From contig JABYQQ010000001.1 in the NCBI GenBank assembly GCA_022605405.1, positions 2,480,001 to 2,544,000 of the forward strand: a DNA stretch of 64,000 nucleotides, in the 5' to 3' direction. Positions 23,075 through 36,355 of the stretch are shown here, piece after piece. Source of the stretch: Earliella scabrosa. Taxonomy: Eukaryota > Basidiomycota > Agaricomycetes > Polyporales > Polyporaceae. The notes under the pieces were generated by a model. It was not told where the DNA came from and made no database searches. It was given only the letters and a program-made list of their open reading frames with translations. Positions within the stretch are counted from its first letter, which is position 1, and each line of letters starts with the position of its first letter. Position numbers and translations under genes: made by a program.

Positions 23075-26000
23075 ATAGGGTGCTACTATGACTTCGACCC
23101 CTTGCCCGGCCCCCGCGGGAAACATGGACAGGATAACTAACAGACACCGCGACGTCCATCGTAACACGAACGCGCCAGGGGTTATAAGACCCTGTCGACA
23201 GCGACGCACTGACCGAGGGGATCGTGTGCCCCAACAGCCTATTGAAGCTTTCGGAAGGCGCTCGGGCTGACGCGTCAGGGTTACTCGATTACAGGAGGAC
23301 GTATGAAGGAGTGAATCGTCACCCACGAGGGGCCCAGGTCGTGTATCAAAGGCGCGATCAAATGCTCACCAGCACACCGTGTACCCATCCTCAGTCGGAC
23401 TGGCTCCCTGGACCTTTCCCGAGGGTGCGATTGTGTATGCGGAGGGATGAGAGCTGCACAGTGGTCGTGACCGCGTTGAGTGCAGGACCCTGGAGAGACA
23501 CAAAGGGCGGACTCACCGGCGCGCCACCCTTGCTGATGGCCTGGCGGGGCTGTGGGACGCGTAGACCGGAGTTAAGAAGCGCTGCAATAGACATAGGGAG
23601 ATTGGGAGGGTTAAGTGAGTGCGTGCAACCCAGGCGAAGAATGTTGCCGACCTGGGAGATCCACAGGGGAACTGTGTGAGGCGGCCGCGCAAGGGAGGAC
23701 ATCCCTCGCGCGCTGGTGGCCTGATGAGCATGCATGATTGTGTCAAAGGGAAACGCTCGCTCACCATGGACGGTGTGATAGCTCGCAAACCTTGGATGCG
23801 ACAAAGGATTGTGAGGTGTAAAGTATACTAGATGCAACGATCAGGCTGATATCCGAAAGCCGTGTTCGCTTGTCTGACCTTGCGAGCACCCGCCCGCAGC
23901 AACGATGTGACCGCCGACCGCGCCCGCGACGACTCCCTTCCAACGACGTCCGAAAACTGTGGAGGAGCAGTAATAGTAGGAGGCGCAACGTTGGTGGAGG
24001 AGAGTGAGCGCCGTGCCAGACGCCAATTGAGCCGGGTCGAGTGCGTCAACATTCCCACGAATGTCACATGATCTCGACGGAACCAAATGATCGACGGTGC
24101 CTTGGAGGGCCAGATCCTGAGCGACGACCATCTAACAGACAGGCCCAGTGATGACCCATCCTTGCCTCCCGGGCGACGAGACCCCATGCGATGTCAATGC
24201 CCATGGTGCTGCAGCACGCGACCATGCCCGGTTGAGAGGAGACGGATGAAGACGTTGAAAGCGAACCACCCGGAGGCTCTCACTCTCACCTCCCCGACGA
24301 ATTTTTCCACCAGGTATATCACGCCGGAGGCTGGCCAGGCAAGACGAAAGACCGTGAGGGGACTATGGAGCGTCAGGCCAGGGACAAAGCAGGTGAGTGG
24401 GCCACCTTGAGCTGTGACGTCGACAGGGCTGCTCATCGAGCCAGGGCACCACATTTGCCGCGAAGGTCGGTCAAGCTACATCGACCAACGATGAAGACGG
24501 TCAGAGGTACACGGCAAGGCGACCGGCTGTGCCAGCAAACTGTTCAGATCCCGGTGAGCCCGACGAAACTTTTCCTAAGGACAGGTGATGCATGCCTCAC
24601 GCCATGCCAGGTCGACGGGCCGCACTCAGCATCGCACTGGTGATTAAACCACTTACGTGGCTAGCGTTGTAGACTGGTAGGACGTCGCGACGCATTCACG
24701 ATGCGCAGGTGCGTTTTCGACCCTATGCCTTTGGCTGTCGTACCCGCTCTGACTAGCCGGTGGCGAGCCTCAGCACACACCTTGGACTTGGCTGGCCGCT
24801 GTTTGCGTGACACTGGTTGAGGAGGATAGGGAGAGTTGAACGTACGAAGCACACGATATCGCATGCTTTCTCACTGACTGCTCTAGGCCTGTCTGTTCAT
24901 GTAGACGACGAGCACGCCCTCTCACTATGCTGCGCAGATACCAGAACGGTCAGCCAATGAACAACTGTTGCCAGGCGTCTGCGTGCGCAGTGTGCTCGAC
25001 TCGCAAAGACCCCGTGAACGGGGACGTCCGAGAGGCGCGAATGTAAGTGCTCCGGGTTCCCGAGCTGAGGAGCGTGCACGACGTATCGAACGCCTGGCCC
25101 CGTCGACGTCGTAATGACCCATGGATGGGGCCGCGGTGTACGCATGACTCTGAGACCGAAGCAAGTCACATCGCGGCCCGCTCGTCCTCGTGGACACCCA
25201 GCGAGGGGAGGGTGTCACCAAGAGCGGTACGGGACCTTGGCAGAAGGCCGTTGTCGCAGTGCCGGAGCTTTTGCGCGAGAGAAGCGACGATCATAGGGCG
25301 ATGAACGCCGAGAACGAGGAACGAAGATGTGCAAGGAGGAAGAGCGGCGGTGGTGGCGGCACATCCGCGCTCGCTATCTCCGTATCGTTACATGGGTGTC
25401 CATCTCGTGCGATGATGTCCCCCGCTGACGTGGGCCTACAGGCGGTGTTCCTCAGGTGGCCCTACCATTCTCTACATACCAGGAGAAGTGGATGCACGCG
25501 GACAGGCCGCGTGTCCACCGCGCATATCGCCTTGCACCCGTCGGCTACATACATGTGAAGTGACAGGTCGCATGGGTGGGCTGCAGGATCCAATCGATAC
25601 CTGAGCCCTTCGACGCCGAACGGGGACATCGCGATGAGCAAGGGCTCGTCGAGCGTGCTCGAGCACCACATCTTCCGCGAGTGGAGCCCCGCCCGCGCCC
25701 TTACCGTGAGCAGCCTGTGCGTGCATGACGTGCAGCAGGCCGTCGAAGACGCCGCTTTTTGGCGATGAACGTGAAGCTGGGAATGCCCGGCACTTACCAG
25801 GTTCCCCCCTGGTAAGTATGCGGGCGCGCTGAGGAGCTGCGCTATGGCGAAGTGAGTAGAGGGTGTCGGCCGGGCGCGCTGAGGAGGTGCGCGAGTTGAG
25901 TAGAGTGTGTCGGCGACCAACGCCTCGGCGTCGTAATGATAAGGACTTGGTCATACCGAGCTCTTCTACGGCAGACATGCCTGCTCTGCAGGCGGGCAGT

Positions 26001-28550
26001 GCATCCTGTCCGTTCACTCCAATATAGGATGGGGTGGCGGGACTCATTAGGACATTCGTAAATTCGTGCCAGCGACTTGCTCACCATGGTCATGAAATCG
26101 TGAACGTTGTTTGGCAAAGTTGTTCGACCACGCGCGGAGTTCAGCGCTGTGGACGCAGTGGGACTCTCCATTAGGTCTTCGGCACGAGCCTTCGGGCCCC
26201 GAGATGATCACAGATGACGTGAAGGTGGAGAGCGACGGTACCCATTGTGCGGGGATGAAGCGTCTTGCCGGCGAGTACAACAAGGAGATCGCACGAGAGG
26301 GGCGTGAAGAAGGCTCTTCGAGTGAAGGCACGGAGGCATGAGTTGCGACACACCCGCAGGTGCAGGCCTCAGAATCAGAGGGATCATCCCACATATCCTC
26401 AGGAACTGAGTGTCAGCGGCCTGCTACGGGCTTGATTCATGACGGCGATTTTGTCTAACATACATAGGGACTCGGAAGACCGTCAGTGAGCAGCCGTGTG
26501 GCAGCAGTCCCGGATCGGGCGTTGGCGAGGAGTTGAAAACCAGCTTTGAACTCTGCAGCGAGACGCTGGATGGAGGTTTGATATCTTGAACCTCGGCGCG
26601 TGAAGCTGCGTCACGAGTTTGAAAACCGCGCGCTACGCGAAATGAAGAGCTCGCATTGTACTCGGCACTAAGACGATGGCATTGCATGACGGAACGCCGA
26701 TGAACTGGCTGAACGGAATCTGACTGAATGCGCGTGCGACACAGACAGAGAGCGTGGCAGCGGGACTTGGAATCATGAGAAGGTCGGCATGCGAAGAACA
26801 CGATCGATGTCTGGCACACGGGGGTCATTTAATTGCGCAACTGCCGTGTAGGTGGCACTAGGGAAGAGAGACACATCCACCAACCCCACGTAATGCATAG
26901 TGGGAAGAGTCTGGGGTATGCCACAGCACCCGGTGAACGTCAGTGCGATGCCAAAGCGGAGTTCCGTTGACGCACCGGCGCGGAAGGACCGTGGCAGACT
27001 GAGGGAGGAGGGCGGACTCTACAATTGCAGAGGGCGCGGCCCCATGGTCTATCACCGAAGCCATGAGGCGTACATTGGGAGTTGTTCTGATAGAGCTGCG
27101 CAGCATGGCAGGAGAGCTTAAAGACAGGATCGGTGAAGGACCAAGCGCACCTCACGAGCCATCGCTATTCAGACCTCCTCGACATGGTCACCACGATGTA
27201 CCTTCTGTCCTCGGCAAGCCTCCCAGAGCCTGTCGCTATGAGCGGTGCATCGGCTCCCTGCGATGACGACGTCGTGGTGTTCATGCACGGAGCAAGGCGC
27301 CCCAAAAGCACGCACACGGACGTAGCGGTCAGTGTGCAATGGTATCAGGCGGTGATGTAAGACGCTCACTTACGATGATCGTTCCTGTAGACACTGAGCC
27401 GCAAGCGGGAGCGTACTGGGATGCTAGGCTGCCCAGAATCCTCGAGACACGTAAGCTGGAGCGAGTCGGGGCTACTGAGTGCCAGGTCGCAGCGGTGACG
27501 GACTTGGCTCGAGCGTGACGGTGCCTGACGAAGGACCCTCACGCTATCCAAATCATCAAGTCGTTCTACGAGACTGTGGGCGAGAACTATGAGGAGACGT
27601 CAGAGTTGGGAGAAGTGCGTCGATGGCTGCATGACAACATACCGTCCGTAAGGGTACTCGTATTGAGCCTGCGCGCGGAGTGTGCGTACTGAGCATATGG
27701 AATAGGATATCGTTCAGACATGGACTATGAACGCAGCGACGGGAGGAGTAGCCGGGGACGAGCCGGTGGGTGAGGAGCCGAGGGATGACACGCCATGTTA
27801 AGCCAGCAAGCCAAGGGGGGTGTGACGTAGGAAGAATAGGCGACATCTGTGTCGCTCATGGGAGGGAGGGAGGAAATGGAACTCACGTTGCAAGGGTCCT
27901 GCTCACCAGTGCCGCCAAGGCGGACCTGCGTTGAACTATGACCGAGGTGGATGACGACGACGCTCCCTCAGGGCTTGCTGGCACTGTTTTGAACGCGCGG
28001 AGATCTTGAGGGGCTCGAAGAGGGTGGGGGTATACAAGGAGATGGGCTTGTCCGTGCGCCTCAGGCTCAAGAGCTCGTACGGCTAGGTGAGCCGTGTGTG
28101 ATCATTGCTAGGCGTAGATTGCAGATGGTGAAATGGGGATGTGCCGTAGCCACTCGACGTGGGCTAGATGAGAGCGCTGCAAATGTGTAGTCGAAACTAG
28201 ATTGCTACGCTGGGAAGGCATTCGCGAGTAGAAGAAGAGATATCATGTGTCGGGGCGGATCCGAGTAGGAGGCGTAAAGCAAAAGCGCCGGCGCAAGGCA
28301 ACTGTGCGAATGAGAACGCGGGCACGCGCGCGTGCACAAACGGGCGTGGTATAGTAGCACAAGATCCATAAAGCCGGACGTCGTGGGTCTGAAACGACGG
28401 TTGGTGAGTGGAGAGTGCGCCTTGGGCCAAATAAATTCTAGTGCACGGGCGCGTATAGGTAGTGGCAGTAGTGTACGGAGACACAGAGATCATGATGGGC
28501 GCCGAACCGGACAACGTGTATGGTGAGCGAGGATAAGATTTTTCTACGTG
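23075..28550. other. Gene-poor stretch
   Basis: Open frames here are short, overlap on both strands and show no motif, repeated domain or credible splicing. I found no RNA gene. Apart from the tandem repeat near 25.8 kb I see nothing I can name; the sequence looks like old, decayed accessory DNA. Confidence 0.5.
25821..25914. repeat. Two-copy direct tandem repeat
   Basis: Units at 25821-25870 and 25871-25914. Both begin CGGGCGCGCTGAGGAG and end in a GAGTAGAG then GTGTCGGC segment; the second unit is 6 bp shorter in the middle. Confidence 0.85.
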
Positions 28551-28935
28551 CCTAGGACCTATGTTACAGACGAAGGGAATAGTGTTTCCCCCACAAACAG
28601 GCTGTTACACGTAAACCTGAGTGCGATGACTACGCGGAGAGGTGAGATGACGCACACTGGCAGGGCGGACAGACGGACTCGGAGGCACGCTGAGGGAGGA
28701 GTACTGTGCCTACAAGCGTTGTGGGCGCGTTGGAGAGTCTGGTGGGAGTGTGGGCGGGGACGAAGGCGGGTGAGAGGACGTAGAGTGTGCCAATTGCGAG
28801 TGATCGCCTCGAGAATCAGGTGGGTGGGGCATCGACAGGGCACGATATATAGCCGCATGAAGGCTCCGTCGCAGCCTACCCGATGGGCCGACGCGCGGGT
28901 GGGTCGTAGATGATGGGGAGTCGTTTGGGGGGACG

Positions 28936-29528
28936 TCAGAGCTGGAAGCGGTGGCACCAGACAACTCCCCGAGCGGCCATGCACGCATGAAAGTGTCGGG
29001 ATCCATAGTGGCAGAGTAGTACTGTGATGCCGCAGCATGGGGTGAAGGTCAGGGCCGAAACATACGATGTTCTGCAGCGACTCACCTCTCCTTCGCCGGT
29101 GAGAGACTCGGAGGTGAGTTCATTGATTAACTCCACACGCACATAGGGCCGTTCGGGGACATGAGTAGGCGATAGGGAATATTCAACCTGCGCGAAGACG
29201 TAAGTGAATCAAGCGGTGAGGGCCAGTGAAAGTGCTGTACCCAGGCTCCGTCTGCGTAGGTCTCAAGGCTAGTACCTGGCGTTGGATGGTGCGGGGGCGA
29301 AGACATAGCATGGATCGGGCGATGCCCGGTGTTGGACGGCAGAGAGGATTCAGATAGAGAGTGGAGCTCGTGCGAGTCGGAAACCCGTGGGCTTGAGGGG
29401 GGAGAGCCCAGAGAAGGCATGGAGGAGTGTTCGGACAGCTCGGAGTCCGATGCCTCTGTATCCGACTCGGAAGGGATGTCATCGGGGGCACGAACATTGC
29501 GCCGTGCTGAGTAGAGAGGTGGGCCCAT
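28936..29528 (-). CDS. Possible two-exon Ser-rich orphan protein
   Basis: ATG at 29528 opens a frame with an acidic Ser-rich stretch and then YADGAW. A well-formed 53-nt intron can be read from GTACAGC after GCCTGG (about 29243) to CGCAG (about 29190), with a CTTGATTCAC branch-like site. It joins to VEYSLSPTHV..VELINELTSESLTGEGE, which ends at a GTGAGT donor near 29092. Anything after that is uncertain; a separate frame starting MDPDTFMRAW at 29006 may be a later exon or another gene. Function unknown. Confidence 0.35.
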
Positions 29529-29664
29529 GGCTGTGTGGGTGAGTGTGGGTTGCTCGACAGACAGGAGCGTGTCAACGTGGTGTAAGCATGAAGTATGATA
29601 ACTACATGATAGTGTGCTAGTGCTCGCGCGCTTGCATCTTGCTACTTTGGGAGGCAGCCTAGGA

Positions 29665-30180
29665 TTAGAACGGTTGAATGTCCCAAAGACTCTATCAGCT
29701 GTGAGATTGCAACGGTTGGAATCCCGAATGATGGGAGAGCAGACGCTGGAAGGGGAAGAGATCGATCGAGGGAGGGATTGCAACGGTTGAATGTCGTATT
29801 GATGAGAGTGGAACTAGCGAGACTGCAACGGTTGGAATCCCGCCGGTTGATGGGAGAGCACTGGAGAGCAGACGCTTAGACTCAGAACGCGTTTGCGGGC
29901 GGTGGTGAGGGGATGGATGTAACATGTATGCAGTCCCATGTGACATGGAGTTCACGGCGTCCATGGTGCGGGCAGACACCTTGACGAGGCGGCGTGCGAT
30001 GGGGAAGTCTGAGATCGCTGCGGACAGGGAGTGGCGGGGACTAGCGCTGGTGGGGATTTCAACAGTGAGAAGGCCGGAAGGTAAGTGAATTTGATCGCAG
30101 ACGCAGAGACGCAGCACGTTGCGGGAGTTTCCACCGGTTGGAAGTATGGACGTGTAATAGACGAAGGGGTTGGAACCCCG
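29665..30180. repeat. Cluster of CAACGGTTG-based repeats
   Basis: AACGGTTGA at 29669-29677 and CAACGGTTG at 29710-29718, 29781-29789 and 29826-29834, with diverged copies at 30131-30141 (CCACCGGTTGG) and near 30168. The copies at 29710 and 29826 are each followed by GAATCCCG, TGATGGGAGAGCA and GCAGACGCT, so a unit of roughly 45-55 bp is duplicated about 115 bp apart. Confidence 0.75.
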
Positions 30181-30799
30181 GTACGTCAATCCCTGCAGTA
30201 CAACCAACGGACCATACCACGGCTTATGGTTGTCTCGACCGGCAACCTTCCTCACGACCCGGTTGGGAGGCCAGCAGCGGCCAAACGAAAGACTGCAAAA
30301 CCACAGGCTCAACGGGTACCGAAGCCTGGTATTTTGCAGACCCACGTCCAGGAGCAGTTCCCTTGGAGATGCTTCTGAGAAAAAGGGTTGAAGACGAGGT
30401 CGAGGAGAGCCGCTTTGATTACTCTCATGGTTTGGCGGGATATAGTGGATGCGAGTCATGACCGGAAACTCTACTCCTCTAGATCAGTAAACGGGCACCC
30501 ACAGCGCACGCACACCGTGACAGATGACAGACACACCTTCATCAGGCCAAAAAACATATGCCACTACTGCGAGCTCACTAACTGGCGTAACCGCAATTGT
30601 TCCTTGGACCGGGAACGCCACCGTGTGCGAAACACAAAATGGCTGGTGACGAGGCCAATCCTGGGCACAGAACATCCGTTAACCAAGACATTGGCACGAA
30701 AACATGGGCCACTAGTCGAGGACTCACCAGAACATAATGAGTGCGGCAACAATACCAGGCGGCATGACATCTCGAACACCAACAATACGACAGTGCTCC

Positions 30800-31900
30800 G
30801 CAAAGGGAGCACAGCCTGGGGTACACAATATCGAGAGACGTCATGGGGGATATCAGCTGCATCATCTCCTCAGCTCACACTTATATAGCTCCGGGCAACC
30901 CGGCACTTTGCGAGAAGACGTCCCCCTTCCACGAAAGAAGGAAAATATTTAAGCGGCCCGACCGTCCGAAGAATGCGAGAACCTCCACTGATTACGTCGT
31001 AGAGGAGTACCACGACCAATGACTATCATTAGGGCTCATATATATCTCAGGCAACACACCGTGTTAATATTCGTAAGTGCCAATTGATATAATTAAGAAC
31101 CAGGCACTCTGAGCAGCAAAGAATGCGAATATAGAATATAGTACACCACTCGCGAGACCATCCCTTGCAATAATGGGCCCTGGAGAGCAACGGGATGTTG
31201 TCATAAGTCGACGAGATAGAAAGCAGGCCACGGACATGCTCAAGAGCACTGAACATTCTGTGGACACTACAGGTCTGCAATCTACACACCAAATATGAGC
31301 TCGGGAAAACATGCACAACGAACAAAACCATACCCATGAATCACAGCCACAACACCAGACACACTTCTTTCAAACATAAAGGATCGTTATTAATCACACC
31401 TGTTAAACCAGAAACACAGCTTCGAACTACACCACAGCGAACAAGTATAAAGAGCACAGGGTCCCAAAGTTGAAGCATTGGCTCATAAGGATAACCAGCG
31501 TGACAAACTTCGAAGCTCACCGCCACACAGCCACCGATGATGAGACCAACACCAACGATTACTTACTAGTACACCATCCAAAACATTCTCCCTTGCACTA
31601 CAGACGTTTCCCCTTGTCAGTATATTACCGAACTCCAATACAGAACGTGATACCCGTCAGCCATCGAGCTCCACGAGAAATGGCATCGAATCCGGCACGA
31701 CCACCGCCAACCTCCAGACACAAAATATCAGCGTTCGGGGTCGGACCGCACCCCCGGACCAGTGACACGCCACGCCCGATATGCCACGCAATATATCCAA
31801 ATCCACTACACTGAAACACAAAGGCACGTGGTTTAGTCAGCTTTCCCACCCCAAATGATCTTGACTTTACTCGAGGGGAGACCTGGCCACTGTTCGTGTC
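30800..31900. other. AT-richer non-coding patch
   Basis: By eye this is clearly richer in A and T than the rest of the window, with TATATA runs near 30885 and 31037. I see no coding frame supported by motifs. It may be a decayed retroelement or long terminal repeat, but I could not find matching ends. Confidence 0.4.
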
Positions 31901-33550
31901 CAGGAATATCCTGACCACCCATTGGTCGATTCCGCTGACCGGCTCCTGCCGCATGTCTACCGTCTCCGGCCTCTCCTCACCCTCGTCTCTCGCACACGCT
32001 CTTGGGCATCTCAGGCAACACATCGGACTTCGATCGTCAACTCGACCTATCCTTCGATATTAACAGAAGAAGACCACACATCCTCAACAGCGATCGACTT
32101 CGAAGGCTGGCGAACTACATATCCGGTCGCTCGCGCTGGGAATGGTTATCGGGTACTCACCGTCGTAGAGCTGTGTTCTCGACGGACAAACGGGACCGTC
32201 CTCGTCTGAAGCCTTCACCGACCTCTCCAATATAAGTGGCTAGGGGTGATTGATGGATAGACGGATGGATGGTGGAAGTTGGTCTAGACTCTTCGGGGGT
32301 TGACCGGCGTCGATGTCACGGACATGTTCAGGTGTCGTTGGGGTCAAAAAGAGGCTTATAGGTGAGTTCTCCTTCCTCATGACACGTTGGCGGTCAATGC
32401 AATACGTTTCCATATTGTAGGCATTCCGTTACTAGAACCCCCACCGCCACCAATGCCGCCCGCCGATGACACCCGCCGTTCGTGCCACCTCGCCCCTTCA
32501 AGGTCTTTCATGTCCACGAACATCGCAGGGGGGCCCACGTCCGCGGTTTCAGTTGTCAAGTTATGATGGAAGGCCGTGCTGTCGATGTGAAGACGTCCCT
32601 AGCTGGCATACTGCCCCTCATAGTTGTGACTTGGAGCGACCCATATGGACTTGGTACCGCACTAGACGTCTGGTTCGTCCATCCATCTCGTCGGTCGCGC
32701 TTCATCTTTCACAGGCGAAGTCATCGCACTACTCTAGTCTCCAAATGACAGTGGACGACCCGCTCTCACCCATCGGAAAGTGGCCAGGCGCACTTGGCAA
32801 CGTCTCATCTCATCTCGGACCGGCATACCAGCCTCAAGGCTCACGAGCATCCAAGCGACCCCTTGTTCGCTCCCTCGATCACCCTCCTGGCTCTGTCTGT
32901 CTCAGCGTGGCCTTCGTTGCATCCATCGGTCGAAGTGTAGATGCGGGCTTCATGATTCTATGTACTGTATCCACCAGACGTGACGGCTATGTCTGATTAC
33001 ACTTTATCACTGTAGTTGGTGTTCGTGTTGTGTTGTCAGCATTAGTACTTCGACAGTTACATGACTGCGAGGTGTTATCCTGATTCCTGGCTCAGTCTGG
33101 CTGATTCTCAACTTCATGTTGTCACGCCGCCCGTCGAACGAGCGACATATTGTTACACGAAGTCACACAAGGTCACACAGCTGATCTCCGGCAACGCCCG
33201 GACGCTGCGTCTCGGGAAGTGCCGGAGCCTCACTGGCCACCCGCACTCGGCCACCGCGTTCTGCGACGTCTCTGAACGATGCCGTCCGTTGCTCAAGTTC
33301 CTAGGTCGATATCACAACCCAATCCGCTTCTACATCTGTGTTATGTGTTGCTCCCTGTCTCTTCCCTGCAGTGTAATGCAGACAGATGGTGACCGCAAGA
33401 ATGGGTCGCCATGAACACCCCCAACGACCGTCTCGCAAGACAATTGCTCTTCAGTACGTCGCAACGCTGCTAGGGTACAAGACCATCGCTCTTTGCAAGA
33501 CGGCCCCATGCCTGTGAGAGCTGCGCTCGAATACCTGTCAGACACTCGAT
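31900..33550. other. No gene identified
   Basis: Several short frames exist, but none carries a recognisable motif or consistent splicing. This is the upstream region of the first kinase-like gene. Confidence 0.4.
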
Positions 33551-33554
33551 ACCT

Positions 33555-35063
33555 ATGCCGCCTCCGAGCTCCTTGGCGATAGCTCTGGGGAAGCCCTCGA
33601 CACTCTCTCTTGGTTCATCTCCTTACACCCCTTCCGATCGACGTGCCCAAAGGCAGGCGCGTTCAGACTCCCTCTGGGCTGCCACCGCCACGACGAACGG
33701 GTTCCCTTGCCGGATACAGGATATCCCTACGTATACTCACGACATTATCAAAGGCGGTCTGCGGCCACACGAGCTTGTCTGGAGGAACGCCTACGACTGG
33801 TTGCAACGGGAGGGATACAAGCTACGGCCGCGATACGACCCACGTTGGGTGCCGTCCTGGGTGGTATCGACGGGGTTGAACTGGTATTACTGTGAGGATG
33901 GTCGGGCTAGCCGGGTGCGTGCTTCACCTTTCTCTCTTTATCCAGTCGCGCGCTGAGCGAGATGGTACCAGGCTGAGAATGCCGACACGCTCGATGCGCT
34001 GCGCGTGTCCGATGGACGTCTGGTCATGCTGAAGAGAGTGCGCAAGTCTGATCATCCCCATGAAGCAGAGCTCGTGCGTTTCTTCTCGCAACAACCTCGC
34101 GCGTCCGACTACCGGAACCACGTCGTCCCATTGTATGATGTCCTCCAGTGGCCAGGCGACGACGACATCGTACTGCTCGTCTTGCCTTATCTAGTCCCCC
34201 TGCGCAACGTCCGATTCGAGACCATGCGCGAAACCTTAGATTGTATCAGGCAGCTACTAGATGTGAGTTCTTTTATCTTGGATACGACGCCGCGCTCATG
34301 TGTTTACAGGGTCTCCAATTTTTGCACCAGCACTGCATCACGTATCGGTGAGTTCTCGACATAGTCATTGCCACTGGGTTCAGGTTCTTATCGGATGCGT
34401 ACCAGGTGTCGAATAGTAGACAGCATCATGGTGAATCCGATACAATTGTTCACCGATTCTCCTCACCCGCTCCACACATCGCGAAGTTACGACTTCCAGA
34501 GGATATCCAAGCAACATTCGCTCACCGTGTACCCTTCAAGGTTCTACTACACCAATTTCAGCCAGGCACGACGAGTTCCATCGTCTGCATGTGCTGCTCG
34601 TCCTACACCAGACACAGTCTGTTTCGATTGGGACATGGGCTGTGACCCATGGCCTCCTGAGGTTGTTCGCAGCAAACGTCTTGACCCATTCCGGGCGGAC
34701 ATTCACTCCCTCGGGCAAATGATCAACATATTGTTCCAGGTTCGTGGGCGTCATGTTATCCCTTCACGCTCCATACTGACTGCTGTGCTGGGAAAGCAGA
34801 ACCCTGGGGGCCCCAACGCCTTCATGCGCTTCCTCGTGGACGATATGATGGCGAGAGACCCTGCGAAGCGCCCGAGTATTGAGGACCTTGTCGCGCGATT
34901 CGAGGAACGATATATCTACCAGCTGCAGACGAAGTCATTGGACACTCGCGTTGCACCGCTGAGGGAGGAGCCCTATTTGGAGAAGGTGTACGAGGATGAG
35001 AGATTCGCGAGGATGGCACAGAAGATGATGGGACCCGTTTCTCGGTCTTCTGCCAGTTGCTAA
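33555..35063 (+). CDS. Kinase-like protein K1, predicted pseudokinase
   Basis: Five exons: 33555-33914, 33972-34262, 34310-34347, 34406-34739, 34800-35063; 428 aa. The N terminus is about 65 residues longer than in its relatives and Ser/Arg-rich. The family block GYKLRPRYDPRWVPSW and EDG follows. The β3 lysine is kept (K141 in VMLK). The catalytic loop reads YRC instead of HRD (residues 229-231), the metal-binding Asn is Ser236, and DFG is NFS (280-282). The D-x4-G segment (DIHSLG) and the RPS motif near the C terminus remain. The intron between exons 4 and 5 is exactly 60 nt and has no in-frame stop. Loss of three catalytic elements with an intact frame suggests a scaffold or regulatory role rather than phosphotransfer (inference). 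It lies next to the core-gene island. Confidence 0.8.
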
Positions 35064-35246
35064 CCCTCTCTGTCTGTATCGCACTCCTCATTGTACTCTT
35101 ACTCACCAATCGACTCTCTTTAGTACTTCGAAGAACTGTGTAACGGTGGTGTATGGAGACTAGCCAATCGTAGGAGCGCTTATCCCTGATGACGTCACGG
35201 CAATCCCCGAGTGCGCCTTACTCATAACTCCCATCGTCCTGCTAGC

Positions 35247-36355
35247 ATGGCCGCGGCCAAGATCATATACGGAACGGCATGGTGGGTCTACTGGTGTATA
35301 CTCAGGATATAAGGACTGATCAACTTGTGTTGTACAGGAAGAAGGACCGCACCACAGCTCTGGTGGTGAGTGCCGTGCTTCACGGATTCAGGGCGATCGA
35401 CACCGGTTCGTGTCATAGATCTGTTTCTCGTGACTCCCAACTCAAGAGAGAGTAGCGTGCCAGCCTAGACACTACAAGTGGGTGATCCGGCATTGCGACG
35501 GGCGAACCTGCGAATAACCGGCATCTCCAGGGAAGATCTCGTCGGGGCCGCTTTGCAGATCCTCTACGACGAGCACGGCTTCAAGCGCGAAGACCTCTTC
35601 ATCCAAACAAAGTAAACTTCCATTATCTCCGCAAGGCCATTGCTGACTCACCCCCAATTTGCCAGATACACCCCCATCGGCGGACAGGACACCGCCCAGC
35701 CGCTCCCATACGACCCCCAGGCGGACATCCCCGCCCAAGTCCAGTCGTCCGTGCAGACCTCGCTCAAGAACCTCCGCACGTCCTACCTCGACAGCCTCCT
35801 CCTGCACTCGCCCCTCCGCACGCTTACGCAGACGCTCGCCGCGTGGCGCACGCTCGTCGCCCTGCAGGACGCGGGCGTCGTGCGTAGGATCGGCGTGAGC
35901 AACACGTACGACGTCGGCACGCTCGAGGAGCTCGAGCGCGACGGCGGCCGCCGCCCGGACGTTGTGCAGAACAGGTGGCACGAGGGCAATCAGTGGGACA
36001 ACGACGTTTGGGCGTACTGCGTCAAGCATGGGATACAGTACCAGTACGTCTAGAACCTTAGACCTACATCTCTCACATGGGCTCTCGCTCACCGAGTTCG
36101 CATCTCATTAGGTCGTTCTGGACGCTCTCGGGCTCGCCGAATCTCTTGCGCTACTCTGCCATCAAGAGCATCAGCACAGCGAAAGGATGTACGCCCGCTC
36201 AGGCGCTCTTCAAGATTGCCCAGATGAACGGCATAACGCCTCTCTGCGGAACGACGAACGAGCAGCACATGGACGACGCCATCGCTGTCGAGAAGCTGGA
36301 CTTCGGCGATGTGCAAGCTTCCGTCGACGACGTTCTGAAGGTTGTACGAGGATAG
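35247..36355 (+). CDS. Aldo/keto reductase
   Basis: Likely an NAD(P)H-dependent cytosolic carbonyl reductase. Six exons: 35247-35281, 35338-35405, 35456-35477 (only 22 nt), 35531-35611, 35666-36043, 36112-36355; 275 aa. The catalytic tetrad is complete: Asp33 (FRAIDTA), Tyr41 (CQPRHYKED), Lys69 (FIQTKYTP) and His116 (LLLHSP). GVSN and the CGTTNEQH cofactor-binding segment near the C terminus fit the family. The micro-exon carries the catalytic Tyr; if it is skipped in favour of a later acceptor, the frame stays open but the Tyr is lost. The substrate cannot be predicted. Length is slightly below the usual 280-320 aa. Confidence 0.88.

Noticed and set aside
23075..28550. Many frames of 70-150 codons
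   Set aside because: They overlap on both strands, lack motifs and show no consistent splice signals.
30880..31060. Similar TATATA..CTC.GGCAAC strings that might be terminal repeats
   Set aside because: The match is short and imperfect, with no clear ends or target-site duplication.
35478..35530. Apparent loss of the catalytic Tyr in the aldo/keto reductase
   Set aside because: A 22-nt exon with good splice sites restores CQPRHYKED, so the loss is an artefact of choosing the later acceptor.
35472..36092. 206-codon minus-strand frame over the aldo/keto reductase
   Set aside because: Antisense of a strongly supported conserved gene.
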